Of a DNA stretch of 36,574 nucleotides, positions 25,389 through 34,488 are shown piece by piece. Source of the stretch: Treponema sp. (GTDB lineage: Bacteria > Spirochaetota > Spirochaetia > Treponematales > Breznakiellaceae). The stretch covers positions 1 to 36,574 of the forward strand of contig WRIB01000028.1 in assembly GCA_009782955.1 (NCBI GenBank). The letters run 5' to 3'. The translations under genes and the position numbers were made by a program. Under the pieces are notes generated by a model. It saw only the letters and a program-made list of their open reading frames with translations, ran no database searches and was not told the origin of the DNA. Position 1 is the stretch's first letter. The number at the start of each line of letters is the position of its first letter.

Positions 25389-26564
25389 CTATAGAAGAAA
25401 AGTAAGCGTGGTAATAGTTTGACCCATACCGGAAAACTGTGTTTGATTAACCATGGATTCAAACTTGATTCCCATATTACTGCACGCCTCATCCAGAAAT
25501 GAAAGATAAAACATTCCAAGATCCAGATCGTTCCCGCTTTTGTTCAGTTTTCTGTAGAATTCCGAAAGATTAAACCGCCTTGCATCAGCGCTTTTTGTCT
25601 GGGCCAGGGTTTCTTTTGTTGCGATAAAATTAATATCCTGATCGTAAAGCACAATCTGGAATTTTTCACGGGTTCCAATAGCCAGACTGGCTCCTCCCAG
25701 CTTCCAGGAAAAAGTAAGCAGGTTGTTCTTTTTCCGTAAAGAGTCAATAACAGGAAGCCTTAATTGCGGATCCCTAATTACATGTCTTACATCCAGATTC
25801 TGATTTCCATACAGCCGTATAGCCTCTTTCTGAATATTCAGGTTTACAATATTGGAAGCCAGTTCCATGAGCATCAGAGAAGAATATTCGGCAATATTTG
25901 TTTTTTTCAGGAATTCAACCAGACATTGACGTAAAGGCCTGAGCATTAGGAAAAAATCTCGGGTTTTGCAGAACTTAAGGATTACAAACCAGGCCAGAGG
26001 GCGGATCGAGGAAACCATGCTTTGTATAATTTCCCGGCGGTGTACTTTTTCATCTTTTTCCAGTGAGGTATCATTTTCTATATTGCTAAAAAGCGGCTCC
26101 AGCAGTTCATTCTGGATATTCGCCATTTCTTCTGTCTGGCGCTCAATAAATGATTCGAGCATCCCTTCCTTAAACTGTGTCTTTTCGTCAATAACCATAG
26201 AAGGATTAAGACGGTTCCATTGTTTTAATGATTCCGACGCCAAAAGCTGTCCCAGAGAAACATCTGCAAAATTGCGGAATAATATACTGAACACAATGAG
26301 CTTTGAAAGTTCAATAATATCCGTTCTGCTTTCTACGGGTTCAACTCCGGAAACTTCGATTTTTGAAATATAATTCATCATTACCATGCGTTGGAGAAAA
26401 TCCGTAGTGATTTTATCCATCAATACACCATAATCCTCTGTTTGATCCCCCATTTTAAGGCGGTTGATTTTTACATTTTGGCGGAACAATGCGGTAGCTC
26501 CGTCTTCGGTAAAAACAAATTTCAGGGGTAGGGAAATTATTTGTTTTCGTTCGTTTGTTGCCAT
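25389..26564 (-). CDS. Conserved-type protein with a possible degenerate GHKL ATPase fold
   Basis: No signal peptide or membrane segment is evident, so it is probably cytoplasmic. Residues 1-220 are mainly helical and charged. The last 170 residues show the pattern of a histidine-kinase-type ATPase: an N-box-like helix MLMELASNIVNLN (E234, N238), a strand ending YDQDIN (307-312) where the G1 box should be, FYRKLN, a short LDLG (347-350) at the G2 position, and a closing KFESMV ... GMGQT (379-383) strand like the end of HATPase_c. The ATP-binding glycines are mostly missing, and there is no phospho-acceptor His box. This is my inference from pattern, not a family match. The start overlaps the preceding lipoprotein stop (TAATG). 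Confidence 0.7.
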   Translation of the reverse strand: MATNERKQIISLPLKFVFTEDGATALFRQNVKINRLKMGDQTEDYGVLMDKITTDFLQRMVMMNYISKIEVSGVEPVESRTDIIELSKLIVFSILFRNFADVSLGQLLASESLKQWNRLNPSMVIDEKTQFKEGMLESFIERQTEEMANIQNELLEPLFSNIENDTSLEKDEKVHRREIIQSMVSSIRPLAWFVILKFCKTRDFFLMLRPLRQCLVEFLKKTNIAEYSSLMLMELASNIVNLNIQKEAIRLYGNQNLDVRHVIRDPQLRLPVIDSLRKKNNLLTFSWKLGGASLAIGTREKFQIVLYDQDINFIATKETLAQTKSADARRFNLSEFYRKLNKSGNDLDLGMFYLSFLDEACSNMGIKFESMVNQTQFSGMGQTITTLTFLL

Positions 26565-27214
26565 TACCAGCTGATTTCTAAGTTAAGAGGTATATCAAGG
26601 TAGACAAGATCTCCCATTGATACCGTATAATCCACCGTGCTGTTTCTTACGGAACAGACGCCTGGATATTGCTGAACACTTTTTCCGGCACTGTCAAACC
26701 ATGCGGTTTTTGCCTGTCCCGGAACCGACATAGAAAGGGAAAAATTATAACCCTGAAAAGCTGTTACAACCATTTCTTTAAATGCCGGTTCACTGTTTTC
26801 TCCGGCAGAAAAGTTTAATGTTATCTTTTTACCCTGTAAATCAACCTTAAACTGTTGATTACTATTTTCCATTAATGCCGCCAAAGCTTCAGGCGAATCA
26901 AATGCAAAATTAGCATTAATGATCAAATCTTTTTCGTCCAGCCGTGATGTATAAGATATAAGACGAAGTCCTGGAATCCGGGCAACAGTCCGCTCCAGAT
27001 CTTCCTTTCCGGTTGGCAGCGGAAACATTCCTTCATTCCCTTCGGTTTTTCCCATGTTTTGCAATTCAAGAGAAATACGGTATTCCTGAGAAATGGTACC
27101 GGAACCATCGCTATTAATTTTAATGTGCGAAGATGCCCCAATACAAGAAACCAGTAAACCAAGGATTAGCGCCAGAATAAATAATGAGTAAATTCCACGC
27201 GTCCTTGCTGACAT
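26564..27214 (-). CDS. Putative lipoprotein, LppM-like
   Basis: The leader ends LGLLVSC, a good lipobox. Directly after it comes HIKINSDGSGTISQEYRISL, a segment like the beginning of LppM/DUF3153-type lipoproteins, in which a short beta domain carries a D-G-S-G turn. The rest is beta-rich, with the ending DLVYLDIPLNLEISW. The ATG has AGGAG nine bases upstream, inside the end of the DUF503 gene four bases away. Its stop overlaps the start of the 391-residue protein, so the two are translationally coupled. Role unknown; the envelope location is firm enough. Confidence 0.75.
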   Translation of the reverse strand: MSARTRGIYSLFILALILGLLVSCIGASSHIKINSDGSGTISQEYRISLELQNMGKTEGNEGMFPLPTGKEDLERTVARIPGLRLISYTSRLDEKDLIINANFAFDSPEALAALMENSNQQFKVDLQGKKITLNFSAGENSEPAFKEMVVTAFQGYNFSLSMSVPGQAKTAWFDSAGKSVQQYPGVCSVRNSTVDYTVSMGDLVYLDIPLNLEISW

Positions 27215-27217
27215 ATA

Positions 27218-27505
27218 CTAAAACTCCTCTGAATGGATTTTAACATCCTGAATACGCAATGCCATTTCATTTTCAATCATTTTTAGGGCTTTATTCAAGA
27301 CCGATTCACCGAAATTACGCGAATTGGACACAAAAGCACCTCCAATATGGGCAAAAATCAGAGATTCCTGCAGATCTACCTCTGCAGCACTCAAATGAAA
27401 CCTGTTTTTTAATCTTTCGATTAAGGATTTCACAATACGCCGCTTGTCTTTAAGGCTTGCCGCTTCGGGAATTTCAAAGATTAGTTGAATCATGGATATA
27501 ATCAT
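27218..27505 (-). CDS. DUF503 (YlxP-like) small protein
   Basis: The conserved signature IPEAASLKDKRRIVKSLIER and the following FHLSAAEVDLQESLIFAHIGGAFVSN match DUF503, a small protein of about 92-95 residues often found near ribosome-assembly genes such as rbfA and called YlxP in Bacillus. Its function is not established; a role in ribosome maturation has been suggested from neighbourhood. The frame stays open much further upstream, but that part overlaps the divergent gene and does not look like protein, so I start at ATG 27505 (95 residues); ATG 27493 is also possible. Both ribosome binding sites are poor. Confidence 0.85.
   Translation of the reverse strand: MIISMIQLIFEIPEAASLKDKRRIVKSLIERLKNRFHLSAAEVDLQESLIFAHIGGAFVSNSRNFGESVLNKALKMIENEMALRIQDVKIHSEEF
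27473..27502 (+). promoter_or_regulatory. Candidate promoter for the large outer-membrane protein
   Basis: TTCAAA (27473-27478), 18 bases, then a perfect TATAAT (27497-27502) on the plus strand. It lies inside the 5' end of the oppositely oriented DUF503 gene and would give a leader of about 43 bases before ATG 27552. Confidence 0.5.
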
Positions 27506-27520
27506 ATTCCCCGATAATAT

Positions 27521-27549
27521 AGTATAGGTACAAAATTCAATTTTGCGAA
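27521..27549 (-). promoter_or_regulatory. Candidate promoter for the DUF503-lipoprotein cluster
   Basis: On the minus strand TTCGCA (27549-27544), exactly 17 bases, and TATACT (27526-27521) precede the DUF503 start by 15 bases. An odd AT palindrome, aaaattcaatttt (27532-27544), lies within the spacer and could be an operator. Confidence 0.45.
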
Positions 27550-27551
27550 GT

Positions 27552-30500
27552 ATGGAGCGCTTAAATACAGGAACGGCCCTGAAAAAAAGAATAACTCTGG
27601 CGGTGGTCTTAATGGGAACCCTGTTTATTGCAGGCGCCCAGGAGTTGCCTTCCGGAACTGACGAAGAAAGAGATCTTACCTTCCCGGAAAGACCGGCTGT
27701 CCCGGAAGAGTACCCGTCATTCTCCGCCGGGCAAGCAGATGATAATACCCCCAACCGGACTACCCAAAGGGTACTTGGTACGGCCGAAACAGCAGGCGAA
27801 AGACATCGCCGGGAGATAACAGAAGAAGCAAGTGCCCAGCTTTTTAATATGAATATCTGGGATACCAATGTCTCTCTTTATTTAAACGGTTATTGGAAAG
27901 GTTCCCTCAGTGTCAATTGGGGTCTTGCCAACTCTCCTATGGGAACGGCTCCGGAAACAAAAGATTCGCCCCTTCTTTTTACTCAGGAAGCAGACCTGAC
28001 ATTGTCTCTGTGGATCTGGCAGAAATGGTTTTTGGAAGTTTCATTTATTGATGACTACGACTTAAATACTTACCGGGCAGGCTACCAGGGTTTTCCCGGA
28101 GAAACGATTCAGTATGTGGGTATAGGCAACACGGGCATGGATTTCCCGGTCTTTCCTTACCTGGATCTGGGGGGAGATTCAACATCTTCATTCGGTGTAT
28201 ACGGGCGATTTGGCTCTGAAGAACTGACCTTTCATACTATGGTACGCTACGATGCCGCCGCCAGAGAAGAAAGAACATTTGTAGGAAACCGTGAACGAAA
28301 CTTTTCAACCACAACACCCAACAAGCCTTTACGAGGGCGATCTTTTGTCCTGCCTGATGAAAATATATCATCAATCCCTGTTGTTTACCTTGAAGACAAA
28401 GACGGTCCTCTGTCAGGAGGAGGCCGGCGCTGGAGAATAGCAACCCCCAGCGAATATGCAGTCAGCAGTTATGAAGGATTGGTAGAATTGGTCAGGGAAC
28501 CTCAAGGCATGGTAGCGGTAAGTTATATCAAAAATGGAGCAAGCAGCTATTGGCAGACAAGTCTGGGTTATTACAACTCAGGAGTTCCTCTTTATGCACC
28601 TGGCACAGGTTTTCTCGGAAAAGTACAGGAACACTTTGGCAGCGGCATTGATCTGTCAAACTACCCCCAACCGGGCGGAAGCGCAGGTATTCCGGGAACT
28701 ATAAATATTAATAATATTAATGCCCTGGTTATCTACGAACCCGGAACTTTTTCTCCTTTTGAACGGCAAAGCAGGTATATGGCTCCTTCAAATACAACCG
28801 AAGATGCAGCACTGATCCGGCTTTCCAGCGGAGAACGTCTGAATAATTATGATGTGATTCCGGCCAACACTCTTTCTATGGATATTGCCATGTATATCCT
28901 TACCGGAGATGATACCGGCCGGAATATATTTGAAATAATTTATCAAAACTATGGACGCGAAAGAAGAAATCCCTATTCCTGCTGGCCTTTGGCCGATGAT
29001 TTTCCCGAACTTTATTTACCCGGTTCCCAGGTTTTTAATGAAGACATCCGACTGCGATTTACCAGCTATGGAGCAGCAGGAGCCTATTATATAGGAACGG
29101 ACGTAATACCCGGTTCAGTGATGGTTTACCGTGCGGGAATTCTCGATTCACAGGTAAATTACGATGCGGGAAGCGGGAATGTTACCCTGGCAAGCCCTGT
29201 TGGTTTTAGCGAAGTTATACGCATTTCTTATTTAAAGCGAAGTGAAGAACGGAGACTCGGAAGCCTTGCCGCGGGAGTTGGGCTTATCTACAAACCGGAA
29301 AACAGCCCTTTTAGCATCGAATCTGCTCTGGGTATGCGCTGGAATATTTCACAGGAAGCTTACACCGAAGAAGGGGCAGCAAGTCCCGGTACCGTTGGTC
29401 TTAGTGCAAGAACTTCATGGGATTACGACAGGTTAAAAGCAAGCCTTTCTCTGGGACTTGCTTTTGAACAGCCTGACACAACAGGACTTTACCGTATTGC
29501 CGGTATGGAGGGAAATTCTGAAATAGTTCTTGGGATGTCAACGACATCCGGGTTTATTTCAGGAATTCCAGCAATGGTAAATCCCGCATTTTCTCCCGGC
29601 GCTGCTGTTCCTCCTTCCGGCTGGACACCGCCTTTCACACTTACTGCATCCAACCGGGCATCTTTGGTTTACCGAAATTACCGTGAATCAAATTTTCTGG
29701 GAAATGTCGAATTAAAATCCATTGAATGGTCAGCCCCGGTCATTTCCGGTCTTGAAGGTCCCTATCCGGCCAGTGAATCAATAGTTGGAGATGTCTATGT
29801 TGCTGAATTTCAATTAAACAGTAGTCAGTCATGGACAGGCTTTCAGGCGCCTTTAGGCATGGATGGGGCATTACTTGAACAGGCAAGAGAAATAGTTATC
29901 CCACTGCGTTTTTATAATTTTTCAACAAATTCTCCCGATATTCTGGTTGTAGCGCAATTTGGTGTTTTTTCGGATGAAAATTCAAACATTACGGAAAACC
30001 CGGGACTCATGATTGAAGCGCCGATTTTTTACAGGGACAGTACTGGTCAGCCTTTGCCTGCTGGTCTGATTGAAAGGCCAAACCCGCCGGCCGGGCAAAC
30101 CATTGCCATCGCTTTAACCGATGAAATGCGCCGCAAACTTCAAAATGCCAATCATATGCGGATTCTAATAATCAATACAGGCAGTGTTCCTTTTTCAGGC
30201 AGGGTTTTGGTTGCCAAACCCTATATCCTCGGGGCAGGTTGGCGGGCTATTACACTTGACGCCGGTACCAATATGATCAGAGCTGCCCGGGATGAAGTAG
30301 GTACCGGTGTAACGGTAACAGAACGGACGGATTCATCACTTAAAAGTGCAAAAATAAACCGTCTCCATGATAATACAACAAATCATGTTCTGGAAGTAAA
30401 ATGGACGAATATGACAGCAGCCGGCACGGATGGCAGGACTTCCATAATCCCGCTTTCAGATTACCGGGTTCTGAGTTTTTATTTAAAAATGGATCGTGAC

Positions 30501-32597
30501 GCCGTACCATCTTCGGATTTTCACTTTCTGATTGCTCGGGGACCAGAAGCATACAACAATCCAAATGTAAAACCGGCATTAGAGTTCACGATAAACAGTA
30601 ATTATCTTCCTCCTGCGGATCCCTCAGGCTGGTACAATATTGAAATACATTACCGTGACAAAAAAGTTTATATTAACGGTCATCCGGTGGACAATGTGTT
30701 TGTTGATTATAATCCAAGCGCATTACGCGAAAGTTCCGGGAACGGGGATTTTGTCGGAGAAGGACAATCCGGTTATATCGCTGCTTTTGTTACAAGCACT
30801 GTTTTACCTGACGGAACATTTTCCATTGATGAAATATGTCTGGAAGATCCGTCTCCAACGTACAGATTAAACGGCGGAGCTACGCTTGACTGGAGGCATC
30901 CTGAAGCATTGATCACCATTGGAGATACAACAGTAGTTTCCGGGGCTGTCTTTAACACTGCTTTGGAAAGCGCAGTTGTGGGAAATCCTTTTGAAGGCAG
31001 CAGCGAAACATTTGCAGGTTTCCAATCAAGATCACGCGGTGAACTAACGGTTTTGGACACGCGCCTTTCAGGAAACCTGAATTATACAGTTTCCAACGAT
31101 AACAGTTATTGGAGTGCGGGACATGGAATAAGCCGTTCTTTTGGTCCATTGTCAATCTCTGATATTTATAACACTGCCCCTCCTCCCAACGATGAGACAA
31201 TGAGCCACTCACTTTCGATCAGGTTGAACACCCTTGTTTACGGAAACCTTTCATCTTCAATTAATTATCAATACCACCGGCTTTCACGCCAATGGACTGG
31301 TGCTACAGGCATGCAGAGCGAAAGAAACGGACGGCCGGGTTTTTCTCTGGAAGGAAATTTAAATTATCTGGAAAAAACCGAAAAAGTACGGGACTGGATG
31401 CCTAACTATGCCGGAACATGGGCTCAAAGCTGGACGGCCATGTTTCCGGACAGCGGTTCAGGCTCGGTAGACAGTTCTATACAGAACCGGGATATACGGG
31501 GACGGGCCGGTTTTGACCTTGACTATTTGCCGGTAGGATTGGAACTTTCCTTTGATGGAAACAGTACTGCTTCCATTCCTTTTGAATATACACGATCCGG
31601 TTCCAGCGCCCGGATCGAAGCGCCATTCAGTTTTGGCAATTTACGGGGCAGGCTTCGTTCACAGCGTGATGTTTCCCAGGCCATAGGTATCTCCGGCGCT
31701 GCACTTGGCGATGATCTGGTTCATTACGGGCAAAGTTTATCAGAAACTTCTTCGCTTTGGAAAAATGTTCCGGTATTTGCCCTTTTTAATACCGGACTCG
31801 GTTCTGACATGGAAAACACCCGTTCAAACTTTATCCATAAAAACCTTAAACCGGAAAACATCCGTTTTCATGAACTTATTGCACTCAATCTTGTTTTTCC
31901 GGAGCGTTATGATGCGTTTTCCCTCATTGTTCCGGTAAGCCATTATATCCAATTTGACAGAACCATGGAACAACGTATGGATACTCTGCTTGATGTACAT
32001 ACAATCAGTTCCGGCTTTGGATTTTCGTCGATTAATCTTTTTGGTTCAATGGGTACAAATCCTGTATTTAAATTTTACCGGAACGATGAGTTGCGCCATG
32101 CAATAACCGGGATTGTTTCCATTCCCGCCGGCGAAAATCCAATATGGAGAATCCAGGCTGAACAGAATTTGAGATTATTTGGATTTAATGGAGCTGAATT
32201 GGATATACAAAATACCTATACAATTACCCGCAGTAACAGAACAGGATGGATAGACAGTTTTATTCTTTTATGGACCGTACCAAGGGAAAAAACACTGCTT
32301 TCATCCCTGTATAGTTCGGGCATGCAAAAAATTATCGGAAAAGAAAACTTTCCGTCCCTTTCCGAATTGGCATCAAGTGAATACGAACGATTTATCAGAG
32401 AGTCTTTGGAACTTGTACTGGATTATTCAGATGAATACAGTGTTTTTTCCCTGTTTCTGGGCCACGAATCAGTAGTCAGGATAGTAGGAAGACTCACCCT
32501 GACTGGTTTTGCAAAGGCCGGTCTTCAACGGGATGAACGTTATGATACGATTAGTTTACTGCTTAGTTTCGGCACTACTTTGAGCATCAGTTTCTAA
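27552..32597 (+). CDS. Very large predicted outer-membrane protein, SprA-like features
   Basis: The product has 1681 residues from ATG 27552; a TTG three codons earlier is an alternative. A signal peptide (RITLAVVLMGTLFIAGAQ) leads into repeated amphipathic beta segments with aromatic girdles (for example VSLYLNGYWKGSLSVNWGL), and the protein ends in SLLLSFGTTLSISF, a C-terminal aromatic as in outer-membrane barrels. Around residue 521 GSVMVYRAGILDSQVNYDAG resembles the repeated 'tG-YxxDYxxG' units of SprA-type proteins. At about 960-1100 a LamG/concanavalin-like domain is suggested by LSFYLKMDRD and WYNIEIHYRDKKVYINGH. I place it in the outer membrane with moderate confidence. A transport or surface role is a guess; no known secretion partner genes are adjacent. 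Confidence 0.75.
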   Translation: MERLNTGTALKKRITLAVVLMGTLFIAGAQELPSGTDEERDLTFPERPAVPEEYPSFSAGQADDNTPNRTTQRVLGTAETAGERHRREITEEASAQLFNMNIWDTNVSLYLNGYWKGSLSVNWGLANSPMGTAPETKDSPLLFTQEADLTLSLWIWQKWFLEVSFIDDYDLNTYRAGYQGFPGETIQYVGIGNTGMDFPVFPYLDLGGDSTSSFGVYGRFGSEELTFHTMVRYDAAAREERTFVGNRERNFSTTTPNKPLRGRSFVLPDENISSIPVVYLEDKDGPLSGGGRRWRIATPSEYAVSSYEGLVELVREPQGMVAVSYIKNGASSYWQTSLGYYNSGVPLYAPGTGFLGKVQEHFGSGIDLSNYPQPGGSAGIPGTININNINALVIYEPGTFSPFERQSRYMAPSNTTEDAALIRLSSGERLNNYDVIPANTLSMDIAMYILTGDDTGRNIFEIIYQNYGRERRNPYSCWPLADDFPELYLPGSQVFNEDIRLRFTSYGAAGAYYIGTDVIPGSVMVYRAGILDSQVNYDAGSGNVTLASPVGFSEVIRISYLKRSEERRLGSLAAGVGLIYKPENSPFSIESALGMRWNISQEAYTEEGAASPGTVGLSARTSWDYDRLKASLSLGLAFEQPDTTGLYRIAGMEGNSEIVLGMSTTSGFISGIPAMVNPAFSPGAAVPPSGWTPPFTLTASNRASLVYRNYRESNFLGNVELKSIEWSAPVISGLEGPYPASESIVGDVYVAEFQLNSSQSWTGFQAPLGMDGALLEQAREIVIPLRFYNFSTNSPDILVVAQFGVFSDENSNITENPGLMIEAPIFYRDSTGQPLPAGLIERPNPPAGQTIAIALTDEMRRKLQNANHMRILIINTGSVPFSGRVLVAKPYILGAGWRAITLDAGTNMIRAARDEVGTGVTVTERTDSSLKSAKINRLHDNTTNHVLEVKWTNMTAAGTDGRTSIIPLSDYRVLSFYLKMDRDAVPSSDFHFLIARGPEAYNNPNVKPALEFTINSNYLPPADPSGWYNIEIHYRDKKVYINGHPVDNVFVDYNPSALRESSGNGDFVGEGQSGYIAAFVTSTVLPDGTFSIDEICLEDPSPTYRLNGGATLDWRHPEALITIGDTTVVSGAVFNTALESAVVGNPFEGSSETFAGFQSRSRGELTVLDTRLSGNLNYTVSNDNSYWSAGHGISRSFGPLSISDIYNTAPPPNDETMSHSLSIRLNTLVYGNLSSSINYQYHRLSRQWTGATGMQSERNGRPGFSLEGNLNYLEKTEKVRDWMPNYAGTWAQSWTAMFPDSGSGSVDSSIQNRDIRGRAGFDLDYLPVGLELSFDGNSTASIPFEYTRSGSSARIEAPFSFGNLRGRLRSQRDVSQAIGISGAALGDDLVHYGQSLSETSSLWKNVPVFALFNTGLGSDMENTRSNFIHKNLKPENIRFHELIALNLVFPERYDAFSLIVPVSHYIQFDRTMEQRMDTLLDVHTISSGFGFSSINLFGSMGTNPVFKFYRNDELRHAITGIVSIPAGENPIWRIQAEQNLRLFGFNGAELDIQNTYTITRSNRTGWIDSFILLWTVPREKTLLSSLYSSGMQKIIGKENFPSLSELASSEYERFIRESLELVLDYSDEYSVFSLFLGHESVVRIVGRLTLTGFAKAGLQRDERYDTISLLLSFGTTLSISF

Positions 32598-33359
32598 TTG
32601 TTCGATGGCTTTTTCTATTTCCTCTTTTTTTTCTTCGCTCAGTTTACCGTTTTCCAAAGCCTTACGGTATTCTTCCAGAGCTTTTGCAGTTAACCCAAGC
32701 TCAGCAAGATATGCTGCATATTCTGCGCGAACTAATGGATCGTCCAGCTTTTGCAGGCTTGCACTGTAAGCATCCGCAGCTTCAACTTTACCCTGCTGTT
32801 TCCGGGAACGTGCCAGAACAAACAACGCTTCCGGGCTTTCTGTATTGTTGAATTTAACAAGTACCATTTCAGCTTCTTCAGCTTCTCCCAAAGCCATTAG
32901 AACCAAAGCATAATTGTACCCTTCATCATAACTTTCCGGCACAAGATCCAGGACTTTTCTGTAATAGTAAGCTGCCTTTTCCAGTTTTTCCAGTTTAATA
33001 TAAGTATATGCAACTGCTTTTAAAGCTGTTATGTTTTCTTCGTCTGCCTGAATGATATGTTCAAAATATTCCGCAGCAGTTTTATAACGGCCCGTTTCGT
33101 AGGCAATTCTGCCTAAATTGTATTCACTTGCCAATTTCGTAGACTTATTGAATTTTGCCTTGTTAAGCCAGTATTCCGCTTCAGCATATTTTCTTACTTC
33201 CAGATATGCTGTTCCAATAGCATAATATTCTTCCGCTTTTGAAGCAGAAGTAAGACAGGAAAACAAAGAAAACACAAAGAGAAAAAGAACTAAAAAAAAT
33301 GCAGGCAAAGTATATAATTTCTTCCATTTGCCTTTTATTGAATTTCCGGCCAGTACCAT
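32556..33359 (-). CDS. TPR-repeat lipoprotein
   Basis: A hydrophobic leader ending VFSLFSC carries a lipobox. The mature protein consists of about six tetratricopeptide repeats (for example EEYYAIGTAYLEVRKYAEAE, SEYNLGRIAYETGRYKTAAE, KAAYYYRKVLDLVPES and AEYAAYLAELGLTAKALEEY), a scaffold for protein-protein contacts in the periplasm. The tail is charged and helical, with EEKKEEIEKAIEQLE. The gene overlaps the 3' end of the convergent outer-membrane protein gene by 42 bases. It follows the phosphoribosyltransferase gene by 11 bases and has no clear ribosome binding site of its own, so it probably shares that transcript. The interaction partner is unknown. Confidence 0.85.
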   Translation of the reverse strand: MVLAGNSIKGKWKKLYTLPAFFLVLFLFVFSLFSCLTSASKAEEYYAIGTAYLEVRKYAEAEYWLNKAKFNKSTKLASEYNLGRIAYETGRYKTAAEYFEHIIQADEENITALKAVAYTYIKLEKLEKAAYYYRKVLDLVPESYDEGYNYALVLMALGEAEEAEMVLVKFNNTESPEALFVLARSRKQQGKVEAADAYSASLQKLDDPLVRAEYAAYLAELGLTAKALEEYRKALENGKLSEEKKEEIEKAIEQLETDAQSSAETKQ

Positions 33360-33370
33360 GTTTTTGTTTT

Positions 33371-34447
33371 TTATAATATTTTCCCGGTTCGTAAAACAGT
33401 ATCCTCAATTTCACGAAGCTGTTCCCTGTACAATCTGGCAATATTGGCGCCATAATCTGCAATAAGCTGAATAATATTCCGCGGCCGTTCAGGCATATCT
33501 TTTCCATTGATTCGGTCTCCTGCATCTCCAAGACCCGGTAAAATATAAGCCAGTTCATTCAACATTGGATCCATCCACAATGTATATACGGTACAATGTT
33601 CCAGCGCACGAACTACACGAAGTGCACCCTTCAGAGCGGCGATTACATTAACAAAACCGACGGATTTTGGTTTAATACCTTCTCCCAAAAGGTACTTTAC
33701 AACCGTTACAAGGCTTCCGCCTGTGGCATTCATGGGATCTGCAAAAATCAAATCTTTGTCATTAAGGGATTCCAGATTAAAATAGGATTTGTCCAAATCA
33801 AGAATATATTCCATATCATTTTCATGCTTTGAGTCATCGCGGTTTATTTTAAACAGGGCAAAGGGTGTTACATAACCGTGGGAAGAATATTCTTCAATTT
33901 CCTTGGAAAAAATCATCGAAGGTAGCAATGCTCCCCGTAACATAACGCACATTACAGTGTTTTCAATTTTTTCGTCGATATTGTTTATCTTATGAACCGC
34001 AAAATTCTGCACAGGCACATTTACCGGAGTTTGTATAAACAGGTAGTTTTTGTTGGATGCAGGCGTAACTCCGTAGGCCAGCTTAAAAAGCATCTCGTAT
34101 GCCCGTTGTATGTAATAGACAAATTCTTCGTTTTCGGTACGGTAATCCCTGAGTTTGGCAATAACCCTGGATGCTTCGCTGTGGCTTTCCTGGGGGGTAA
34201 GGAAAGAGTAAACCCTGAGTCCCTGTTCATCCCTGCACAGTTCCTGCATTAAAGACCCCATTTCATTGTAGAGACGTATAAGGTTTTCTTCTTCACGCTT
34301 TTGTTCGGTTTTAAGCCGTGTTGTCGACAGAATATTGAAACAGGTCAGAGCTTCTCTGTAAAGACTGTCCATGCGTGAAAGATTATTTTTGTCCGTATCT
34401 GTTAAAAAACAGTCAAGGTCTTCAGCTTTTAGCACAATTTTATTCAT
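33371..34447 (-). CDS. upp: Uracil phosphoribosyltransferase with N-terminal extension
   Basis: The last 210 residues carry the UPRT motifs: [10 protein letters not shown], the PRPP loop [27 protein letters not shown] and the uracil-binding signature [15 protein letters not shown]. The enzyme makes UMP from uracil and PRPP in pyrimidine salvage. Ordinary bacterial Upp is about 208 residues; this one has 358, with a helical, charged N-terminal part of about 140 residues ([20 protein letters not shown]) that I cannot assign. The PRPP loop has Asn in place of the usual Leu (DPMLATGGS). The gene has its own promoter and may be leaderless. The upp symbol rests on the C-terminal domain only. Confidence 0.82.
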   Translation of the reverse strand: MNKIVLKAEDLDCFLTDTDKNNLSRMDSLYREALTCFNILSTTRLKTEQKREEENLIRLYNEMGSLMQELCRDEQGLRVYSFLTPQESHSEASRVIAKLRDYRTENEEFVYYIQRAYEMLFKLAYGVTPASNKNYLFIQTPVNVPVQNFAVHKINNIDEKIENTVMCVMLRGALLPSMIFSKEIEEYSSHGYVTPFALFKINRDDSKHENDMEYILDLDKSYFNLESLNDKDLIFADPMNATGGSLVTVVKYLLGEGIKPKSVGFVNVIAALKGALRVVRALEHCTVYTLWMDPMLNELAYILPGLGDAGDRINGKDMPERPRNIIQLIADYGANIARLYREQLREIEDTVLRTGKIL

Positions 34448-34455
34448 ATATGAGA

Positions 34456-34484
34456 ATTGTACTAGTGAGCGGCTAATCTGGCAA
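34456..34484 (-). promoter_or_regulatory. upp promoter (leaderless)
   Basis: On the minus strand TTGCCA (34484-34479), exactly 17 bases and TACAAT (34461-34456) form a good sigma-70 promoter in the 41-base gap. Only eight bases lie between the -10 box and the ATG at 34447. Confidence 0.6.
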
Positions 34485-34488
34485 TACT

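Noticed and set aside
27506..27868. A 120-residue N-terminal extension of the DUF503 protein
   Set aside because: It is antisense to the signal peptide region of the outer-membrane protein, and DUF503 proteins normally start at the conserved MI...IPEA segment.
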